Assembly: GCA_903888395.1 (NCBI GenBank)
Contig: CAISTO010000117.1
Span: 1 to 6,341 of the forward strand
Direction of reading: 5' to 3'
From: an uncultured Bacteroidota bacterium
GTDB lineage: Bacteria > Bacteroidota > Bacteroidia > UKL13-3
Length of the DNA stretch: 6,341 nucleotides
The position numbers were made by a program, and so were the translations under genes. Under the pieces are notes generated by a model. It did not search any database, was not told the DNA's origin, and was given only the letters and a program-made list of their open reading frames with translations. The first letter of the stretch is position 1. Each line of letters opens with the position of its first letter. Below, piece by piece: positions 5,534 to 6,341 of this stretch.

Positions 5534-6341
5534 ATGAAAATAAGTTATAATTGGTTAAAAGACATCATTAACATAGATTCTACCCCAGGTGAAATAAGCC
5601 AAATGCTTACTGGTTGCGGATTAGAAGTAGAACATTTAGAAAATTATCAAAGCATAAAAGGTGGTTTAGAAGGAATAGTTATTGGTTATGTAAAAGAAAG
5701 AGAAAAACATCCAAATGCCGATAAATTAAGTGTGTGTAAAGTTGATATTGGAACTGGTGAAGACAAACAAATAGTTTGCGGTGCTTCCAACGTAGCTGTT
5801 GGACAAAAAGTATTGGTAGCAACAGTTGGTGCCACTTTATATCCAAGCAAAGGTGAAGCATTTAAAATTAGCAAATCAAAAATTAGAGGTGAAGTGAGTG
5901 AAGGTATGATTTGCGCTGAAGATGAAATTGGTATTGGAGAAAGCCATGATGGAATTTTGATTTTACCAGAAAATTATGAAATTGGAAAACCTGCATCAGC
6001 ATATTTTAAAGTTTATAACGATTTTGTATTTGAAATAGGCTTAACAGCCAATAGAGGCGATGCTGCCAGTCATTTGGGACCTGCCAGAGATTTGAGAGCA
6101 ATTACGAAGTGCGAAGTGCGAAGTGTGGACTGCGAATTGCCAGCGGCCAGCAGCCAACAGCCAATTGCAGTTTCTATTGAAGATACAGAAGGTTGTAAGC
6201 GATATACTGGTTTAAGTATTTCAAATATTGAAGTAAAATCATCACCAGAGTGGATACAAAATAGGTTAAAAGCAATTGGAATAAATCCAATAAACAATAT
6301 TGTAGATGCTACCAATTATGTGTTACATGAATTAGGTCAAC
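5534..6341 (+). CDS. pheT: Phenylalanine-tRNA ligase beta subunit, N-terminal third (runs off right edge)
   Basis: PheT pairs with PheS in an alpha2-beta2 enzyme that charges tRNA-Phe in the cytoplasm. The 269 residues present begin MKISYNWLKDII, the standard bacterial start. Residues about 40-150 form the EMAP-like tRNA-binding OB fold (IVIGYVKEREKHPNADKLSV, VCGASNVAVGQKV, SKIRGEVSEGMICAEDEIGI). LTANRGDAASHLGPARDLRAI (170-190) follows, and the B3/B4 editing domain begins at IEDTEGCKRYTGLSI (215-229) and NNIVDATNYVLHELGQ (254-269). Full-length proteins have about 800 residues, so two thirds lie outside. Residues 191-211 are encoded by a G+C-rich array of nine 7-bp units, unlike the rest of the gene, at a variable linker. 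The frame stays open. pheS is not adjacent upstream; the gene before it is an unrelated divergent one. Confidence 0.97.
   Translation, partial: MKISYNWLKDIINIDSTPGEISQMLTGCGLEVEHLENYQSIKGGLEGIVIGYVKEREKHPNADKLSVCKVDIGTGEDKQIVCGASNVAVGQKVLVATVGATLYPSKGEAFKISKSKIRGEVSEGMICAEDEIGIGESHDGILILPENYEIGKPASAYFKVYNDFVFEIGLTANRGDAASHLGPARDLRAITKCEVRSVDCELPAASSQQPIAVSIEDTEGCKRYTGLSISNIEVKSSPEWIQNRLKAIGINPINNIVDATNYVLHELGQ
6104..6166 (+). repeat. Nine-unit heptanucleotide tandem array inside pheT
   Basis: Successive units are ACGAAGT, GCGAAGT, GCGAAGT, GTGGACT, GCGAATT, GCCAGCG, GCCAGCA, GCCAACA and GCCAATT, with no base between them. The array is 63 bp with 36 G or C (57%) in a window of roughly one third G+C. 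It begins exactly at the first base of codon 191 and ends at codon 211, so it adds whole codons and keeps the frame. The units fall into two sub-types: GCGAA-like for the first five and GCCA-like for the last four. Confidence 0.85.

Noticed and set aside
5679..5874. Two overlapping minus-strand frames of about 60 codons
   Set aside because: Antisense to the PheT tRNA-binding domain, whose plus-strand reading is unmistakable.
6104..6166. Heptamer array as a CRISPR
   Set aside because: Units are 7 bp, contiguous, without spacers, and are translated inside pheT.
6070..6315. Minus-strand frame of 81 codons across the heptamer array
   Set aside because: Antisense to pheT; the frame stays open because of the repeat and conserved coding on the other strand.

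Overview
This is an AT-rich window (roughly one third G+C) that looks like chromosomal DNA of a member of the Bacteroidota. The evidence is the character of the ClpP, PheT, Gmd and Fcl proteins, leader regions without Shine-Dalgarno sequences, and promoters of the Bacteroidota form TTG-N17..19-TAnnTTTG. The best examples are upstream of clpP and of a Uma2-family gene. The genus cannot be fixed from this sequence.

Layout: the 5' part of clpP runs leftward off the left edge (1-212). A 443-bp gene-free stretch (213-655) holds the clpP promoter, two short G+C-rich hairpins nested in or beside a larger inverted repeat, and a terminator for the next gene. A leftward Uma2/DUF820-family gene (656-1240) is bracketed by a near-identical 27-bp direct repeat. 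Four rightward genes follow: a DedA-family membrane protein (1387-2043), an unrecognised, probably exported protein (about 2048-2809), and the pair gmd and fcl (2918-5012). Together gmd and fcl convert GDP-D-mannose to GDP-L-fucose. A small CoA-binding-fold protein (5081-5440) is encoded leftward, converging with fcl and diverging from pheT. The 5' third of pheT (5534 to the right edge) closes the window.

How the genes relate: gmd and fcl are one operon with a clear pathway supplying fucose for surface glycans. DedA proteins act in membrane lipid-carrier homeostasis, so a loose functional tie to glycan export is possible. A strong terminator-like hairpin after the dedA stop argues against simple co-transcription. 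clpP, the CoA-binding gene and pheT look like ordinary housekeeping neighbours. I see no defence system, CRISPR array, transposase, tRNA or rRNA.

The most unusual signal is inside pheT: nine back-to-back 7-bp units (6104-6166, 57% G+C) sit exactly in frame and encode 21 residues of a variable linker. Second is the dedA terminator hairpin, which also appears to encode the signal peptide of the next protein. I found no convincing new multi-gene system.
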